Source of the DNA: Rostrohypoxylon terebratum
Lineage: Eukaryota > Ascomycota > Sordariomycetes > Xylariales > Hypoxylaceae
DNA: 64,000 bases
NCBI GenBank assembly: GCA_022497145.1
Contig: MU385889.1
Span: forward strand, 186,001 to 250,000
Reading direction: 5' to 3'
The notes under the pieces: generated by a model
Databases searched by the model: none
The model's input: the letters and a program-made list of their open reading frames with translations, nothing else
Told to the model about the DNA's origin: nothing
Shown here: positions 60,362 through 64,000 of the stretch, piece by piece
Position numbering within the stretch: position 1 is the first letter of the stretch
Layout of the letters: the number at the start of each line of letters is the position of its first letter
Program-made: the position numbers and the translations under genes

Positions 60362-61384
60362 ATGGGCAAGTCAAATAAAGATGGGCACATCCGAGAGCCA
60401 CGGCCTGTTCGCCATCAACACACGAGGCCTCTCCCGGGCGTACCACCTGTGTACATGCAATCACAGTCCCCTCACGTGGCCACGTACAGCTTGAACGGGA
60501 CAAATTATTATCCACATCCGTATGGCTGCCATAGCAAGAGCTCCGATGATCGGTACGGTAACTCCGATAGTAGCCGTCAAGGGACCCGATCAAAGCATTC
60601 CTCTAAGTCGGAACGTTTAGGAGAGGGGTATTCCACTCCTCCTAGAACGAGGACTTCCGGCTCCAAAGCTAGCGCAGGCATAAACGCAGAGCTCAGGGTT
60701 TCACTTGCAGCAAGGCATTTGGCGGACCAGATTAGCGAGAGCAAGAAATATTGGACCACATTCTACCAGAAATATGAGGAAGAAGTGGCTGGCATCAAGT
60801 ATTACCTCAATGACGATATCCTTGAGCGGATATGGCAGAAGAGAATTGAGTACAATAGCAAATACAAGAGTGAAGGGAGTAAAGACGACGAAGAGTTCAA
60901 CATCCAACGGATGAAGCTAGAAACATGTTTAGATCAAGTAAAGGAAGCAGTCAGGGCATTTTCTCGATCTCGACCACCAAATGATCGCTCCGACCACGAT
61001 CCTCGGCGTCTCGCACTTGACAAGATTCGTAATACGGGAGCCCTCGTCCTCGAGTTGGCTGCAAGGTCTGGAGTGAGTAGTGTGCCGTGTGTACAGCTAG
61101 TCACGGAAGCACACAACCTTGAGAATCTCGTAGATCCGAAAAGCCCGGATGCGCAAGTGTTGTACCGATTCGATAAGAGAAAAAATAAGGGTGATGTGCC
61201 TGCGGATGGGAAGAACGGGCATGAAGGAACCCAGGGTCAAGGTACAATCCCGGATATTTCCACGTCGAATTTCATGTCGAATGACCCGACATCTCAAGTC
61301 CCAGGAATGGAACTAGTCAATCAGGAAATAGGTGTCGGTGCCAGTAGTGCAGACAATCTTAAAGATGGGGTAGCTTGGAATTGA
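60362..61384 (+). CDS. Hypothetical protein, orphan
   Basis: Single exon, 340 aa, starting AAAATGGGC. No known domain is recognised. Residues 1-105 are disordered, polar and basic (His/Ser/Arg-rich). Residues about 110-215 look like a charged helical region (ADQISESKKYWTTFYQKYEE, IWQKRIEYNSKYKSEGSKDD, MKLETCLDQVKEAVRAF). A second helical part follows (LALDKIRNTGALVLELAARS), then a disordered Gly/Asp/Asn tail. There is no signal peptide or membrane segment, so a nuclear or cytosolic protein is likely. Coding is supported by even composition, length and lack of equally long frames on the other strand. An additional upstream exon cannot be ruled out. Confidence 0.65.
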   Translation: MGKSNKDGHIREPRPVRHQHTRPLPGVPPVYMQSQSPHVATYSLNGTNYYPHPYGCHSKSSDDRYGNSDSSRQGTRSKHSSKSERLGEGYSTPPRTRTSGSKASAGINAELRVSLAARHLADQISESKKYWTTFYQKYEEEVAGIKYYLNDDILERIWQKRIEYNSKYKSEGSKDDEEFNIQRMKLETCLDQVKEAVRAFSRSRPPNDRSDHDPRRLALDKIRNTGALVLELAARSGVSSVPCVQLVTEAHNLENLVDPKSPDAQVLYRFDKRKNKGDVPADGKNGHEGTQGQGTIPDISTSNFMSNDPTSQVPGMELVNQEIGVGASSADNLKDGVAWN

Positions 61385-62585
61385 TCTACCAGACCAATCA
61401 ATGTGTTCGGTGTATTTATGTTGAACGTAGCATTTAGCATTTGGCATAGCTGTCGTTGTTGTAGCTAGTTCTTGATATTTCCATCGATGCACTGTTAGTA
61501 GTATCCTCAACTTAAAGGGAATTTGATTTAGGATTAATATTAGTATCGACTCACCTGGGGAAAAAAGGGTGAAGCATCGTCCTCATCAGAGTAATCAGAA
61601 TCGAATTGTAGGCACTTGTTCCCTCGAAGAAGAAACAAGCTTCCCACGCTGCGTATCGCACTTAAGTGGTCTCACTCACAATCTCCGCAACGACTCTCCC
61701 ATAGGAACATAACTCCCCCGTCTTCTCCGCGAGGATATGCACGAGGTGTCAGCCCTGCTTTTCTGATGCCTATTTGCAAACGTGTAAGAATATCACGCAA
61801 GACCCTTACGGGCAGACCGTCAATCCCACACAGGGCGGGCGACTAGGTAGTGATGAAGATTACTCCGAATTTCTCATGAGCAAATAATTACAACCTATCC
61901 TCCTAAGAGGATAAGATTGATGAGAAGCAGCTTGCGCGGCTTCCCTGTGTGTAGCTCAGAAACGCAGCGTTGATGAGGACGATGCTTGAAGAAGAAAGAA
62001 TTGAAAAAAGTAAAGGCGGCCAGTGAATTTTTGAGTCATAGTCAAAATTCACAAGTGGGCTGAGTGGGGGTGGATTATCGATAGGGTCGACCAATCACTA
62101 TGACCCTGCGGCTCACTTTCAGCCACTTACGCTAGCATAAGCTTCCGCCAATAGAAACTATGGAAAACCGATATGGAGACCCACATCGGGTAGACCCTTC
62201 GTAGGGGCCTAGATGTGGCTTGATTTTTTTTTTCTTCAGCACCAGCCCCGTAGCGTAGTCCTGATTCGGCAGCCGTGATGCTATCGTAAACCTACCTGGC
62301 AGGACCGTACCTGGCTAGACCCGTCCATAATATATTCTCGTACTTAATAAGTCCTTCGCAGATTTATAGTGCGAACCTGATTCCTCTTCAAATCATTTTC
62401 CCTGAACGAAATCAATACACTACATAATGCCAACCAACAAAAATCGCGATATTCTCATGATGCCTTCCTTTCGGTGACAGATCTGACTATTTTTAGTCGT
62501 GCACTTTCATTTGTTCTATTTCGTTAACTCCGGTATCTCATCTAGACCTTGATAGACAATAGAAAATACCTTATCCTGATATAGA
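61385..62585. other. 1.2-kb spacer
   Basis: 3' flank of the orphan gene and promoter of the methyltransferase gene. One 76-codon frame (61616-61846) is Arg/Ser-rich with no support. Nothing else seen. Confidence 0.55.
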
Positions 62586-63704
62586 ATGTCCATTTCCATA
62601 GCGGATTTCCCTCAAGTTTGGCAGAAGCCCCCAGCCGAGGAACTTCTTGCATCTCTGAAGAAGCTTCAGGTAAAATGCCTGAAGCATCATGCTCAATGAA
62701 ACGACTCAAGACTTACCTTAGTATAGGTCGATCCTCCAATATGGAATGCCAAAACCTCACGGAAAGTAATCATGGAAACTTATCAAAATACCGCCAAGTT
62801 TCGTCGCGAAGTCGCCACCTATCTGTCTAGCATCATCTCGAGCAGTCTCGGATGGATTCAGGATGACGATGAAAAAGAGGCGCTGTGGGATGAGGCGAGT
62901 CGACGTCTTTCGGAACGATGTGGTAGAGCGGGGATGGGAGAGATCACCCGAAGATGGCCGCTAGAAAGTCCGGCGTCAACTCCGTTTGAATTGATCATCC
63001 GGGAGCCTCCTATCACTGGCGACAGTCTTGGTCTGAAAACCTGGGGCTCGTCCTACCTATTAGCGCAATCCCTAGGCGAGATCGCCGAGAAGTCATTATC
63101 CCACCTGCTCCGATTGGGGCAACCGAATCAGTCATTGAACGTTCTCGAACTCGGTTCCGGTACGGGGCTCCTGGGATTGGCTGCTGCCGCAATTTGGCAA
63201 ACCGATGTGGTTTTGACCGATCTCCCAAGCATTATACCTAATTTAGCATTCAATATCGAGAAGAACCGTTCGACCATCGAATTACTAGGAGGGGGTGTTG
63301 ATTCGGGCGCTTTGACTTGGGGTTCCGACGATGACAACGCCGAGCGATTTAGCAAGAAAAATCAATTCAAAGTCAGCCATCCTATCCCAGGGGGCAGATT
63401 ATATTTTACTGACTTGATCTAGATCGTTCTTGTCGCAGATCCTCTATACGACGATGACCACCCTGAGCTCCTGTCATCTGCCATACATGAACATTTGACG
63501 GTAGACAAGGATGCCAGAGCTGTTATAATGGTTCCTCAAAGAGATCTAGTTACTAAGAAATTAGTAGCGAAATTCCTCTTGTCGATGGCATCGTCTGGTT
63601 TGGTGGTGCTAGAGGAACACACTCTAGTTGGGCAGGATGATTGGGACGAGGATGGAGAAGACTCGGGTATAGAATGCTGGTGGGCAGTCTTTGGGAGACA
63701 GTAA
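62586..63704 (+). CDS. SAM-dependent protein methyltransferase, Efm2/Rrg1-like (METTL21/FAM86 class)
   Basis: Exons are 62586..62669, 62727..63371 and 63423..63704, giving 336 aa; introns are 57 and 51 nt. The second intron has a less usual GTCAGC donor, chosen because it restores FKIVLVADPLYDDDHPELL. The N-terminal helical region (PPIWN, YQNTAKFRREVATYLSSII) precedes LKTWGSSYLLAQSL. The SAM motif I is VLELGSGTGLLGLAAA (about residues 165-180), followed by VVLTDLPSIIPNLAFNIEKN and the catalytic-type ADPLYD at about 248. This is the class 16 methyltransferase layout that modifies translation factors; the architecture resembles yeast Efm2 (eEF2 lysine) and S. pombe Rrg1. The exact substrate is inferred. 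The end ECWWAVFGR fits family members. Confidence 0.85.
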
Positions 63705-64000
63705 TGGCGCATAGTATGAATTGACTGTTTCTGTATTAATGGAACTCAGATCTAGATTCCTAAACTTAGAGCTATAGATGGCTGGCACACAAGTAGAGGG
63801 TAGGTCGATAAGTTGAACAATAGATTGATCCATGCATTGGTCCAGGGGAGAGCCCCTTCAACCCCCCCTTGCTATCTTCCTCTTTGCCTTCCTCCTAATT
63901 CTTCTTCCCAATTTGAACTCTAGAGTCATGTTTGCACTTAACATTACTCCTTGGCATGTGTACAGCCAAGTCAAAATGGCATGATTAACCGGATGAATAT
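63705..64000. other. Right-edge non-coding sequence
   Basis: 3' flank of the methyltransferase gene; no further gene seen before the window ends. Confidence 0.5.

Overview
The window reads as nuclear DNA of a filamentous ascomycete (Pezizomycotina, most likely a Sordariomycete; Xylariales would fit but this is inference). The signs are conserved eukaryotic single-copy genes, many short spliceosomal introns (50-63 nt, GTAAG-type donors, CTAAC-like branch sites, TAG/CAG acceptors), fungal-specific regulators (MEF2-type MADS factor RlmA, TEA factor AbaA) and long gene-poor spacers full of short CTAGGTA-type palindromes and microsatellites. Exon structures below were built by hand by joining open frames across splice sites.

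Layout: (1) 1-1879, the 3' part of a + strand Msb1/DUF1708-like morphogenesis gene, then a 4.9-kb spacer holding a tRNA-like Pol III element. (2) 6800-8766 (-), RlmA-type MADS-box factor, with a pyrimidine-rich leader and a 7.8-kb spacer. (3) 16590-20398 (-), TFIID subunit TAF1; 22964-24575 (+), D-serine dehydratase-like enzyme; 25022-26526 (-), actin-related protein Arp4; 27703-28425 (+), PIG-P/Gpi19; 28702-29160 (-), a small secreted protein. (4) 29161-36918, a spacer with a secreted N-terminal-histidine (HSWVEQ) protein at 32090-33307 (-) and two candidate decayed coding regions. (5) 36919-40183 (-), AbaA/Tec1-type TEA regulator; 41047-43858 (-), the pre-rRNA processing factor Mrd1; 44619-45239 (+), dynein light chain LC8. 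(6) 45240-54220, a 9-kb gene desert. (7) 54221-56483 (+), ELL-like RNA polymerase II elongation factor; 60362-61384 (+), an orphan gene; 62586-63704 (+), an Efm2/Rrg1-like protein methyltransferase.

Functionally the genes are mostly housekeeping: transcription (TAF1, ELL), chromatin (Arp4), ribosome synthesis and translation (Mrd1, the methyltransferase), GPI-anchor synthesis (PIG-P), cytoskeleton and polarity (LC8, Msb1-like), plus developmental and wall-stress regulators (AbaA, RlmA). No biosynthetic cluster, CRISPR, prophage or intact transposon was seen.

The most interesting hidden element is in the second intron of MRD1. That intron is unusually long (197 nt) and contains C, D', C' and D boxes in order on the coding strand. 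The 12 nt directly upstream of D' are complementary to a conserved 25S rRNA segment. This is a strong candidate for an intron-encoded C/D snoRNA, corresponding to yeast snR64 (25S Cm2337) if my memory of that site is right, and it sits inside a gene whose own product processes pre-rRNA.
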